A stretch of 47,025 nt of DNA from Ruminococcus sp. (GTDB lineage Bacteria > Bacillota > Clostridia > Oscillospirales > Ruminococcaceae). Where the stretch lies: positions 12,820-59,844 of the forward strand of contig JAAVHI010000002.1 in the NCBI GenBank assembly GCA_014799785.1, read 5' to 3'. Within the stretch, counting starts at the first letter, position 1. Every line of letters starts with the position of its first letter. The notes beneath the pieces were generated by a model. That model ran no database searches and was not told where the DNA came from. It saw only the letters and a list, made by a program, of their open reading frames with translations. The position numbers were made by a program, and so were the translations under genes. This document shows positions 1-8,700 of the stretch, one piece after another.

Positions 1-44
1 ACGGAGGCAACGCCGCCGCAGCCGATGATCAATGCCTTTCCCAT
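1..44 (-). CDS. Saccharopine dehydrogenase-like protein, probable carboxynorspermidine synthase (partial, N-terminus only)
   Basis: Only the first 14 complete codons are in the window, reading MGKALIIGCGGVAS before the edge. This is the opening beta strand and glycine-rich loop (GxGGxA) of an NAD(P)-binding Rossmann fold. The pattern closely resembles the start of carboxynorspermidine/carboxyspermidine dehydrogenases, the Lys9-type enzymes that reductively join a polyamine to aspartate semialdehyde. A purine-rich GGAAAGG stretch lies 9 to 15 bases upstream of the ATG and serves as ribosome binding site. The gene is divergent from the rest of the left part of the window. The family call rests on very few residues; another Rossmann-fold dehydrogenase is possible. 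Confidence 0.55.
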   Translation of the reverse strand, partial: MGKALIIGCGGVAS

Positions 45-146
45 TTGAACAATCCTTTCCCGTTTGAAAAGTTGAACCGAAGTTCACCGTATCAGTATAG
101 CATATTTTTCCGCGCATTGCAATATTTGGGGGACAATTTTGAGGGT

Positions 147-437
147 TAAATTTTGATTTAGCGCACTATGTAGCAACCCTTTAGGCGGCAAAGCCGCCGA
201 CATTAGCTGGTCCAGCTGAGCACAGCTGGCGAGGTTTCCAAAGGGCGAGGAGCCCTTTGGACTTCTGCGAGCTGGGCTCAGCTCGACCAGCTTTAGTCGG
301 CGGCTTCGCCGCCTAAATGTTGTGCCAAATAAAAATTCACCCGCCCCCTTGAGGGGGCAATAGCATAATTAATGTTCTGAACATATTATGGCGGGGGTGA
401 CTCAGCCCGCGGGGGCTCCCCGCTAAATCAAAATTTA
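147..437. repeat. Repeat element R1 with perfect 17-bp terminal inverted repeats (MITE-like)
   Basis: The 465 bases between the dehydrogenase start and the GNAT gene are mostly one element. It begins at 147 with TAAATTTTGATTTAGCG and ends at 421-437 with the exact reverse complement. The left half is a 134-bp near-palindrome (182-315). The right half carries two small hairpins: B at 343-358 (GCCCCC, loop TTGA, GGGGGC) and A at 409-423 (GCGGGG, loop GCT, CCCCGC). Related copies lie at 1469-1553, 16453-16538, 43443-43530 and 46740-47025. It holds no credible reading frame, so it is non-autonomous if mobile. No clear target-site duplication was found. Confidence 0.8.
182..315. repeat. Long near-perfect palindrome inside R1
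   Basis: The two arms mirror each other around position 248-249. The outer arms are AGGCGGC.AAGCCGCCGAC-type sequence, each itself a small hairpin (GGCGGC, short loop, GCCGCC), followed by AGCTGGTC-type sequence. The centre is CCAAAGGGC (238-246) facing GCCCTTTGG (252-260). A transcript or single strand could fold into one long cruciform-like hairpin with side hairpins. The start of the R5 copy (46774-46848) matches the sequence of one arm. Confidence 0.8.
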
Positions 438-457
438 CTTCCCCAAATTGATTTTTA

Positions 458-486
458 TTGAAAAACTTAGAAAAATGTGGTATACT
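458..486 (+). promoter_or_regulatory. Sigma-A promoter of the GNAT gene
   Basis: The -35 box is TTGAAA (458-463) and the -10 box is TATACT (481-486), separated by exactly 17 bases. A TGG precedes the -10 box (extended -10). Transcription should begin near 493. This rules out the ATG at 477, which lies upstream of the expected transcript start. Confidence 0.8.
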
Positions 487-509
487 TAATAAAAAAACGG
501 AGAATCAAA

Positions 510-953
510 ATGATAAAAAAATACGAACCAACCGATCTCAAACGCATCATGGAAATATGGCTGTCCTCAAATCTGGAGGCTCACGGTTTCATTCGCCGCG
601 AATACTGGCAGGACTGCTTCGACGGCGCGGCTGAAGCTATCCCTCTTGCGGAGGTCTACACCGCTCTGTCCGAGGGTGAAATAGTCGGCTTCATCGGTCT
701 GAACGACGGTCACATAGAGGGCATTTTTGTGGACGGTAAACACCGCTCCAAGGGCGTGGGAAAATCCCTGATAGACTTCGCGAAAACGCTGTACCCAAGG
801 CTGTCCCTGTGCGTGTACGAAAAAAACGTGAGAGCCGTGGATTTCTACAGGCGGGAGGGCTTTCTGCCCGTCAGAAGAAAGCCCGACATATCCACAGGCG
901 AAACGGAAATACTCATGCGGTGGGATTCAAAACGCATATCGTATAATTTGTAG
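510..953 (+). CDS. GNAT-family N-acetyltransferase (YjaB-like)
   Basis: The 147-residue protein transfers an acetyl group from acetyl-CoA to an unknown amine. The acetyl-CoA pyrophosphate loop (motif A) is visible in the middle as a beta strand ending in FVD followed by RSKGVGKSL, the R/Q-x-x-G-x-G/A signature. Motif B follows as the SLCVYEKNVRAVDFYRREGF region. The early YW, the placement of the motifs and the size resemble the YjaB subgroup. The ATG at 510 was chosen because AACGGAGAA lies just upstream; an in-frame ATG at 477 precedes the predicted transcription start. It is followed 8 bases later by mpg and probably shares its transcript. The substrate cannot be inferred. Confidence 0.85.
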   Translation: MIKKYEPTDLKRIMEIWLSSNLEAHGFIRREYWQDCFDGAAEAIPLAEVYTALSEGEIVGFIGLNDGHIEGIFVDGKHRSKGVGKSLIDFAKTLYPRLSLCVYEKNVRAVDFYRREGFLPVRRKPDISTGETEILMRWDSKRISYNL

Positions 954-961
954 GTGATATT

Positions 962-1519
962 ATGGGAAATGTTATTTTAGACGAAAATTTCTTTCATCGG
1001 GACGTCCTTGACGTCGCCCCCGATCTGGTGGGAAAGCTTATCGTCCGAACTCTTGATGACGGAACAGAGGTGTCCCTGCGTATCACCGAAGCGGAGGCAT
1101 ACCGCGGCGAAGAGGATACCGCTTGTCACGCAAGCAAAGGGAAAACCGAGCGTACCAAAATTCTGTACGATAAAGCGGGGACGATATACGTCTACCTCTG
1201 CTACGGTATGCACTGGCTGATGAACGCCGTCACGGGCGAGGAGGGTCAGCCGCAGGCGGTTTTGTTCCGCGCCTGCGAAGTTTATGACGGTCCCGCAAAG
1301 CTTACCAAAAAGCTGGGCATTGACAAAAGCTTCAACGGCGAGTCCTTTTGCGGAAATCCACGTATACGTATCGAGGACGACGGATACTGTCCCGAAATAG
1401 AGACCCTGCCGAGAGTTGGCATAGACTATGCGACCCCCGAATATCGGGACATTTTATGGAGATTTGCTGAGCGGGGAAGCTCCCGCAGGCAAAGTCACCC
1501 CCGCGGTAAAAAACGTTGA
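962..1519 (+). CDS. mpg: DNA-3-methyladenine glycosylase (AAG/MPG type) with a repeat-derived C-terminal tail
   Basis: This enzyme excises alkylated and deaminated purines such as 3-methyladenine and hypoxanthine. The family active-site segment TEAEAYRG is at residues 42-49; E45 and Y47 correspond to the catalytic Glu and the intercalation-region Tyr. The strand GTIYVYLCYGMHWLMNAV follows, as expected. The family usually ends shortly after a VGIDYA...WRF segment. Here the frame runs on from WRF for about 16 residues that are encoded inside a hairpin repeat (R2, 1469-1553). A TGA lies one base out of frame right after the WRF codons, so a small frameshift or repeat insertion may have removed the original stop. 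The tail is basic and unlikely to be catalytic. The fold is otherwise complete. Confidence 0.93.
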   Translation: MGNVILDENFFHRDVLDVAPDLVGKLIVRTLDDGTEVSLRITEAEAYRGEEDTACHASKGKTERTKILYDKAGTIYVYLCYGMHWLMNAVTGEEGQPQAVLFRACEVYDGPAKLTKKLGIDKSFNGESFCGNPRIRIEDDGYCPEIETLPRVGIDYATPEYRDILWRFAERGSSRRQSHPRGKKR

Positions 1520-1553
1520 TTTTTAACTTTTTCACGCCCCTCAAGGGGGCGGG
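1469..1553 (-). repeat. Hairpin repeat copy R2 overlapping the 3' end of mpg
   Basis: This copy is the inverse of the right half of R1. Hairpin A is at 1471-1486 (GCGGGG, loop AAGC, TCCCGC), followed by CAGGCAAAGTCACCCCC. Hairpin B is at 1536-1550 (GCCCC, loop TCAA, GGGGGC). About 50 bases including hairpin A are translated as the end of Mpg. The copy at the recX end shares the run CCGCAGGCAAAGTC with this one. There is no T-tract after hairpin B, so it does not look like an ordinary terminator. Confidence 0.72.
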
Positions 1554-1598
1554 CAAGTTCGGAATAGAATTTAAAAATAATCAAAGGAGTACGCCACT

Positions 1599-2216
1599 AT
1601 GCACGATTTGATAAAGGATATAGGCGATTTCATTTTTGTGGAGGACGAGCCGCAGAAGTGCGATGTGATAATTACCGTTGGGGGAAGCTTCCCCCAGATC
1701 GCGGAAAAGGCCGCGGAGCTTTACAAAAACGGCTTTGCGGAATATGTCCTTGCAGGCGGCGGGGTAAGCGTGAAAACGGGAGTTTTCGCAGGCGTTAAGG
1801 ATAAAAAGGACATTTACAGCGGCGACTACAAAACCGAGTGCGACTTCTATGAGGACGTGCTTATAAAAAACGGTGTACCCAAAACGGCGATAGTCCGTGA
1901 GGACAAGTCGGGTCATACCCGCGCCAATGCGGAGTTTGCGGCGGCGGTACTGAAAGAGCGTGGCATACCTGCCGAAAAAATTATTTTAGTGTGCAAAAGA
2001 TTTCACGCAAGACGGTGCCTGATGTTCTTTCGGTCGGCGTTTCCCGAAACGGAAATTCTGGTCGTTCCCGCGGACATTGAGGTCGGCGACCAAAACATAA
2101 CAAAGGATAACTGGCACACCTATCCATACGGCATAAAACGTGTCATGGGCGAGCTTGCCCGCTGCGGAGACCAGTTTGCCGAAGCCGATATTAACAATTA
2201 TCAAAAGAGAAAATAA
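1599..2216 (+). CDS. YdcF/DUF218-family protein
   Basis: The 205-residue protein belongs to the DUF218 family (YdcF, SanA and ElyC relatives), which have a Rossmann-like fold and are linked to envelope metabolism in other bacteria; the reaction is unknown. Visible hallmarks are the first strand with VGGS (near residues 29-32), the AEYVLAGGG segment, the TRANAEFAAAVLKERG helix that follows a GHT turn, and the KRFHARRCLMFFRSAFP segment. There is no signal peptide or membrane helix, so it is probably cytoplasmic. An AAAGGAG ribosome binding site lies about 9 bases upstream of the ATG. A decayed second copy of its last 100 bases lies downstream at 2345-2448. Confidence 0.8.
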   Translation: MHDLIKDIGDFIFVEDEPQKCDVIITVGGSFPQIAEKAAELYKNGFAEYVLAGGGVSVKTGVFAGVKDKKDIYSGDYKTECDFYEDVLIKNGVPKTAIVREDKSGHTRANAEFAAAVLKERGIPAEKIILVCKRFHARRCLMFFRSAFPETEILVVPADIEVGDQNITKDNWHTYPYGIKRVMGELARCGDQFAEADINNYQKRK

Positions 2217-2218
2217 AA

Positions 2219-2262
2219 ATACTGAACTTAATTCTCGACGGGCAGGAAACGCCATGCGGCAA
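2219..2262 (+). pseudogene. Relic of an addB 5' end, directly after the ydcF-like gene
   Basis: After the YdcF-like stop the sequence reads ATA CTG AAC TTA ATT CTC. The real addB, 243 bases further on, starts ATG CTG AAT TTG ATC CTT. The encoded peptides are ILNLILDG and MLNLILGG. Four of the first six codons differ only in a synonymous third position, and the start codon itself is changed. Similarity fades by about 2262. This is a dead addB start left beside the intact ydcF-like end. Confidence 0.65.
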
Positions 2263-2344
2263 CAGTCGATTTTAATTATGATAATATTGACTCAATGAGT
2301 GAAATTAACGAAAGCAATATGAGAAAAAATGATAATATTATCTG

Positions 2345-2448
2345 CAAAGGGAGAACCGGTACACCTATCCATACGGTATAAAGCGCGTCATGGGCGAGCC
2401 TGCGGTCTGGGAGACCGGTTCACCTAAGCTGATATTAAAATTATAAAA
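2345..2448 (+). pseudogene. Relic of the 3' end of a second ydcF/DUF218 gene
   Basis: Positions 2345-2448 repeat 2100-2205 of the intact gene at an offset of about 243-245 bases. The codons for TYPYGIKRVMGE are preserved, with third-position differences in the Gly, Lys and Arg codons. A small deletion then breaks the frame, although the bases still align through to the ATTA..ATTAT end. The intact addB start follows at once. Together with the relic at 2219-2262, this shows a duplicated gene junction in which each copy kept only one working side. Confidence 0.7.
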
Positions 2449-2461
2449 CGGAGAAATAAAA

Positions 2462-5400
2462 ATGCTGAATTTGATCCTTGGCGGCGCAGGCTGCGGCAAG
2501 TCCTACGAAATGGCGAACCGCATCGAGACCGCCGTAAAAAGCGGAAAAGATGTGCTTGTGATAATCCCCGACCAGTTCTCGTTCGAGTTTGATAGGACTC
2601 TTTACGAGCGTCTGGGCGCGGAGCTTTTCAACCGCGTGGACGTGCTTTCCTTTGCAAGGACGGCGCGGGAAATTTTTATAAAGCACGGCGGTCTGAAAGG
2701 CAGGTACGCGGACGATACCGTAAAAAACGTGATGATGTTCCGCGCCCTTGCTGAAATTTCCGAAAGGGACGGTCTGCTTTTCTACGGCAGACAGGCGAAA
2801 AACCCGTCCTTTACCGAAAGCAGCCTTGAAATCGTAAAGGAGCTTACCCTCAGCGGAATTACCGCCGAGGCGTTGTCCTCCTGCGCGGACAGGCTTGACG
2901 AAAGCGTCCGTGACAAGACCGCGGACATTGCGCTGATATACTCCGAATATTGCAGGATACTCGCTCAAAGCGGCTACAAGGACAGCGGCGGGGACATTTC
3001 CGAAGCGGCTTCGAGGGCGGCGAAATACGGATATTTTGAGGGAAAGACCGTTTTTATCGACGCGTTCAAAAGCTTCACCGCCGACGAACACGCCCTGCTT
3101 GACGTGATGATATCCCAAAGCGAAAGCGTGACGGTATGCCTCCCCACGGCGGACGCTCAGCCTGTGGAATACTCGGTTTTCGCCGCGGTAAACAAGACCG
3201 TGAACAGACTCACGAGAGCCGCCTCGGACTTCGGCATAAAGGTAGCTAAAACCATGCTTGACCGGCCGAAACGCTTCAAAGCTCCCGAACTGGCTTTTTA
3301 CAGCGGGAACGTGCTTAGAAACGTCCGTGGTAACTACAGCGGGGACTGCAATGCAGTAAAGGTGTACCGCTCCGCGGACAGCTACGGAGAGGGCGATTTT
3401 GTATGCTCCGAGATACGTCGTCTGGTCATGGAGGAGGGCTATCGCTACAGCGACATAGCCGTTCTGGCAAGGCAGAAGGAGCAGTATTCCTCGGTAATGG
3501 AAAGCTCTTTTGAGCGTTACGGCATACCGTTCTATACCGACGAAAGCCGCACCGCCGCGCATAAGTCCCTGTTTATTTTTGTCAGGACGGCTCTTGCCCT
3601 TGCTTCGGGGAAAAACACCTCCACCGAGGACTGGCTCAGATACATGAAAACGGGTATGCTGGGTCTGACCGACGAGGAGATCGCCGCCGCCGAGGACTGC
3701 TGCTACAAATGGAACATCGAGGGCGAAATGTGGGAAAAGCCTTTCGAGTACGACGACGTTAAGTTCGGCGCGGAGCAGGTCAGGGAGCGGGTTACCGAAC
3801 CAATATTCAAGCTTCGCCGCGCCATTGGAGACGCGGACGGAAGGGGCTTCTGCGCCGCGCTGGTGACATTTTTTGAGGACACGGGACTGTATGAAAATCT
3901 GCACAGCTTCTGTGAAAACTGCAACTCGGACGACGCTGCCGCTCTTACTGCGGTGCGCGAGATAAAACAGCTCTGGGAACTGCTTTGCGGACTTCTGGAA
4001 ACTCTTGACAGGGCGCTTGCGGACACGAAAATAAGTCCCGCAAGCTTTGCGGAGCTTTTCTCCGCGGCAGTGTCGGGACTGAAGCTGTCCTCCCCGCCCC
4101 AAACGCTGGACTGCGTGCAGTTCGTTGAGGCGCACACGGCAAGGCTTGCCGAACCGAAAGCGGTCTTTGTCCTCGGCGCGAACGAGGGCTTGTTCCCCTA
4201 TGTGGCGAAGCCCTCGGGACTTTTCAGCGACCGTGACAGGCTCGCGCTTGAAGCGGCGGGTATAACCCTTTCGGGCGGCTCTGCGGACAAGCTTGACGAG
4301 GAAAGATTTGCGGCGTACTCCGCGCTTTCCCAGGCTTCGGAGCGGCTCTGGATAACATACCCCATGTCGGACATTTCTGGCAGACAGCTTTACCCCTCCG
4401 CGATTGTCAGCCATGCAGAGGAAATGTTCGGAAAGGGCGTTGTTACGTCCTTTGAACAGCGGGGACTGCTGTCGTTCTGCACAACGGCGGGGGCGGCGTA
4501 CTATCAGTACGTGCGGAACTACCGCCGCGGCGACGAGGATTCCGCAAGTCTGCGGCAGGCGTTGGAGAACGTCCCCGAGTACGCGGAGCGGCTTGAATAT
4601 CTTAAAAATATCGAAAACTCCGCGGGGCACAGCCTGTCCCCCGAAACGGGCAGGCAGCTTTTCGGCAGACATATTTCCATGTCCGCTTCACGGTTTGAGG
4701 ACTACATGAAATGTCCGTTCAAATACTATTGCCAAAAGGGCTTGAAGCTTTACCCGCCCCAAAAGGTGGAGCTTGACAGTCCCTCCCGGGGCACGGCGAT
4801 ACACTACTGCCTTTGCGAAGCCCTTAAAGAAAAAAGCCGCGAGGACTTTACCGCAATGAACCGTCAGGACATATTAAAGCTTGTCAAAAAGCACTTGGGC
4901 GAATACTACCGAAGCGACGCGGTGGGCGGAGATTACGGCAAGACAAAGCGCTATAGGGCGGCGTTTTCAAGGCTTTCCGACACACTTGCGGACATTCTGG
5001 AAAGGCTGTCCGCGGAGTTTAAGCAGAGCAAATTCGTCCCCGAGGGATTTGAGTACACCCTGCGGCGGGACGGCGACGAAGAGCCGCTAAAGCTTGTCAC
5101 CGAAAGCGGCATAACCGTCTGGTTCGAGGGTACGGTAGACAGGGTGGACGTTTTCCGAAACGGCTCGGAGACCTACGTCCGCGTTATCGACTACAAATCG
5201 GGCATAAAGGAGTTCCGCTATGAGGATTTGCTCTACGGCGTGAATATGCAGATGCTTCTGTACCTTTTCGCCGTCACCGAGGGAAACCGACGCGGACGGT
5301 TTTCGGGGGACATCCCAGCGGGAGTTCTGTATATGCCCGCAAAGGACGCGGCTTCGGGTCTGGGGCGGAACGAGGGAGACGAAGCCTTGCAGGGTGTCCT

Positions 5401-5776
5401 TAACGATACATACAAAATGAAAGGGACAGTACTGCTGAACGACGAGGTCATCGCCGCAATGGAAAAGGACTGCGGCGGCGTGTTTATCCCCGTGAAGAAA
5501 ACGTCGGGCGGGTATTATTCCTACTCGAAGCTTATTACCGCCGAGCAGCTTGAAAACCTGCGCAGGTACTCTTACAAACTGCTTGAGGAGACTGCTGAAA
5601 GTCTTGCAAAGGGCAGGATAGAAGCCGTTCCTCTTACAGACGGCGGAGGTCTGCCCTGCGATTACTGCGACTATAGAAGCGTGTGCGGAAACTATCCTCC
5701 CGCAAGGGTCAGGGAGTACGCCGACAACGCCGCCGAGCTTATCGAAAAAATAATGAACGGAGATGAAACGCCGTGA
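2462..5776 (+). CDS. addB: ATP-dependent helicase/nuclease subunit B
   Basis: AddB is one half of the AddAB helicase-nuclease that resects double-strand breaks and loads RecA, the Gram-positive counterpart of RecBCD. The Walker A motif GGAGCGKS is at residues 7-14. The C-terminal RecB-type nuclease has GTAIHYCLCEAL and the catalytic DYKSG (D910). Four cysteines that hold the family's Fe-S cluster are visible: C751 (in MKCPFKYYC), C1066, C1069 and C1075 (CDYCDYRSVC); their spacing matches known AddB. The length of 1104 residues is normal. CGGAG precedes the ATG. The stop overlaps the addA start as GTGA, implying translational coupling. Confidence 0.95.
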   Translation: MLNLILGGAGCGKSYEMANRIETAVKSGKDVLVIIPDQFSFEFDRTLYERLGAELFNRVDVLSFARTAREIFIKHGGLKGRYADDTVKNVMMFRALAEISERDGLLFYGRQAKNPSFTESSLEIVKELTLSGITAEALSSCADRLDESVRDKTADIALIYSEYCRILAQSGYKDSGGDISEAASRAAKYGYFEGKTVFIDAFKSFTADEHALLDVMISQSESVTVCLPTADAQPVEYSVFAAVNKTVNRLTRAASDFGIKVAKTMLDRPKRFKAPELAFYSGNVLRNVRGNYSGDCNAVKVYRSADSYGEGDFVCSEIRRLVMEEGYRYSDIAVLARQKEQYSSVMESSFERYGIPFYTDESRTAAHKSLFIFVRTALALASGKNTSTEDWLRYMKTGMLGLTDEEIAAAEDCCYKWNIEGEMWEKPFEYDDVKFGAEQVRERVTEPIFKLRRAIGDADGRGFCAALVTFFEDTGLYENLHSFCENCNSDDAAALTAVREIKQLWELLCGLLETLDRALADTKISPASFAELFSAAVSGLKLSSPPQTLDCVQFVEAHTARLAEPKAVFVLGANEGLFPYVAKPSGLFSDRDRLALEAAGITLSGGSADKLDEERFAAYSALSQASERLWITYPMSDISGRQLYPSAIVSHAEEMFGKGVVTSFEQRGLLSFCTTAGAAYYQYVRNYRRGDEDSASLRQALENVPEYAERLEYLKNIENSAGHSLSPETGRQLFGRHISMSASRFEDYMKCPFKYYCQKGLKLYPPQKVELDSPSRGTAIHYCLCEALKEKSREDFTAMNRQDILKLVKKHLGEYYRSDAVGGDYGKTKRYRAAFSRLSDTLADILERLSAEFKQSKFVPEGFEYTLRRDGDEEPLKLVTESGITVWFEGTVDRVDVFRNGSETYVRVIDYKSGIKEFRYEDLLYGVNMQMLLYLFAVTEGNRRGRFSGDIPAGVLYMPAKDAASGLGRNEGDEALQGVLNDTYKMKGTVLLNDEVIAAMEKDCGGVFIPVKKTSGGYYSYSKLITAEQLENLRRYSYKLLEETAESLAKGRIEAVPLTDGGGLPCDYCDYRSVCGNYPPARVREYADNAAELIEKIMNGDETP

Positions 5777-8700
5777 GCAATTCAACGTGGACAAAAGAAC
5801 AGCTTGACGCAATAACCGCCCGCGGCACGGGAATAATCGTCTCGGCGGCGGCGGGAAGCGGAAAGACCTCGGTGCTTGTGGAAAGACTGCTGGGGATACT
5901 TTCCGACACCGAAAACAAAATGCCCGCGGACAGGCTTGTGGTGGTGACCTTCACAAACGACGCGGCGGAGCAGATGAAACAGCGTCTCTCGGCGGCATTG
6001 TCCGAAAAGATAGCGAAAGAATCCGATAACCTGTGGCTCTGCCGTCAGCAGTCCCTGCTTCGGACGGCGAAGATATCCACCATTCACTCGTTCTGCTTCG
6101 ACCTGATACGTGAGAATATTCAGTCTCTGGACGTTTCCGCGGGCTTCCGCATACTGGACGACACCGAGGAAATGCTGCTGAAAAGGCGGGCGGCGGAGAA
6201 CGTCTTTGAAAAGCTTTACGACGAAAAGCCCGAAGAAACGGAACGTCTTGCGGGATTTTTCAGCGGCTCGCGGCGCGGCGACGAGGAGCTTGAAGAAGCG
6301 GTGCTGAAAATATACGAGTTCCTGATGTCAATACCCTTTTACGAGGACTGGCTGAAAAGCACCGCGGACAGGTACAGAAACGGCTTCGACCCAAAGACAG
6401 ACCCGCTTGCAAAGCTTTATCTGAGCCGTCTGGAGGACGTTTACCGCCGTTTGGTGAGACAAGCCGAATACGCGGGAAAGCTTTACTTTGAGCTTTGCGG
6501 AAAGGTCTCCGACGCAATAGACGCCGAAACAGACAGGATAAAGCTCATGCTGAAAAATCTCGGCTGTACGGACTATAGCTGGGACGAGCGGGTGGTTCAG
6601 CCTCCCCAGCCGAAAACGCGGATAAGCTTTCCGCGGAACATGAGCGATACCGAAAAGGAGACCGCCGAGCGAATAAAGGATATCCGAAACAAGTACAAAA
6701 AAGAGCTTGACAAGGTGGGAGGCGGTATCTTCCGACTGGAAGAAATCGCCGACGACTACAGAGTCCACGGGGAAATTCTGGAGAGTCTGAACGGTGTGAT
6801 AACCCTGTTCGGGTCGGAGCTTGACAAGCTGAAAACCGAAAAAAACGCCCTCGGCTTTTCCGACGCGGAGCAGCTTGCCATAAGGCTTCTTGCGGAGCGG
6901 AACGAGGACGGAAGCATCGTCGGCACAAAGCTTGCAAAGGAGCTTTCCGACTACTACGGCATGATAATGATAGACGAGTTTCAGGACGCGAACAACAATC
7001 AGGATTTGATATTCAAGCTGCTCTCAAAGGGCGGTACTACCGAGCGCGGCGGCACTAATCTGTTTGCAGTTGGGGATGTTAAGCAGTCCATCTACAGCTT
7101 CCGTCAGGCTAACCCCAAGCTGTTCACCAACGCTCTTGAAGTGTCTGAAAGCTACACGGGCGCGGACTTTTCCGGGCAAAACGCGGCGATACTTCTGAAC
7201 AGGAATTTCCGAAGCAGCGGCGAGGTCATTGACTTTGTGAACTATGTTTTCGGCTGCGTGATGAGCAAAGCCGTGGGAGAGATAGACTACACCGAAGCGG
7301 AGGCTTTGGTCAGGGGTCTGGAGTACCCTGACGGCGACAGGACGACGGAAATAATTATCGTCCCGGACGGTGAGGACGCGGAGGAAAACGCCGAAGCCCG
7401 AGCCGCCGCCTTAAGAATAAAGCGTATGCTGAGTACCGAAACGGTGTTCGACAAGGGTACGGAAAGACCCTGCCGCCCAAGCGATTTCTGCATACTTCTC
7501 CGCAGCAACAAGAATGCGGAAAGGTACGTGCGTGAGCTTTCCGAAGCGGGCATAAAGGCTTACGCCGAGGAGCCCGCAGGCTATCTGGAATCGCGGGAAA
7601 TTTCGGTTCTGACAAGTCTGCTGGCGGTCATAGACAATCCCATGCAGAACATTCCGCTGACGGCGGCGCTGATGTCCCCTATGTTCATGCTCACAGCGGA
7701 CGATATGGCGAGACTTGCGGAGGCAAAGGGCAGTGACGAGGAACGGTACTTCCGCGTGATAAAGCAGGTTCTTGCGGGCGAGACCGATATCGGCGCGGAT
7801 ACGCCCCTTTACGGAAAGCTTGAAAAGTTCATGTCTCTGTTTAGTAAACTGAGGTACTGCGCCGCTTCACAGACCTTGGAACGGCTTATCAGGACGATTT
7901 ACGACAGCACCGACTTCCTGTCGGCAGTACAGGTCTACAAGGACGGAAGTCAGAAGCGCGCAAATCTGCGGCTTCTGCTGGACGTTGCGGAGGGCTACGA
8001 GAAAAACTCGGGAGGCGGTCTGTCGGGCTTTGTGCGGTACATAAACATGATAATCCGCCGCAGCGGAGACCTGAAACGGGCTTCGGCGGTGTCCACGGCG
8101 GAGGACGTGGTTTCCGTCAAGACGATACACAAATCAAAGGGCTTGGAGTATCCGTTCGTTTTCCTGTGCGGCTCATCGGGACATTTCAACGAGGAGGACT
8201 TAAAGCGCAGGATACAGATAAATTCCGAGTACGGCATAGGCTTGAAGATACAGGACAGGGAAAGATTAAAGCTGTACAATTCCTTTCCGCAGGATGTTTT
8301 GAAAGAACTGGGCAGAGCAAGCCTTAAAAGCGAGGAAATGCGGCTTCTGTACGTTGCGCTGACAAGGGCGCGGGAACGGCTTTTCATAACCGTGCCCGAC
8401 AACAAAAGGGTGCGCAGTGAAATAGCCTCCGTTCGTTCGGGCATTGTTACGGAGAGGGGTATAACGCCCTCCGTCGCCGCGGAAGCGAAGTCAATGCTGG
8501 ACTGGATATCAATGGCAATGCTCGTACACCCGGACGGAGAATGGTTTAGGGACGGCGAGTTTGTCTCCCTGAAAGAGACTGCGGCGGCTGTAAGGGTCAC
8601 TAAAGCCGACTGCTTTGGAGAAGTCCTACCCGAAACGGAGGACGAGGAAAACGTCCTGCCCGACGGGGAAAAGGTTAAACGTTTGCTTGACGGCTTTGCG

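Noticed and set aside
147..437. R1 as a CRISPR array or structured RNA gene
   Set aside because: There are no regularly spaced direct repeats, and no promoter leads into it; the inverted ends and scattered copies fit a repeat element better.
477..509. Upstream ATG for the GNAT gene
   Set aside because: It lies between the -35 and -10 boxes of the promoter and has no Shine-Dalgarno; the ATG at 510 has one.
1536..1553. Hairpin B of the repeats as an intrinsic terminator
   Set aside because: In none of the copies is the stem followed by a T-tract; G-rich or mixed sequence follows.
2441..4672. Open frame of 743 codons on the minus strand opposite addB
   Set aside because: It lies fully antisense to a gene with clear AddB motifs, shows no known domain and has no ribosome binding site; GC-rich codon use of addB leaves the opposite frame open.
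4404..4709. Second plus-strand frame inside addB
   Set aside because: It overlaps addB in another frame without motif, ribosome site or conservation signal.
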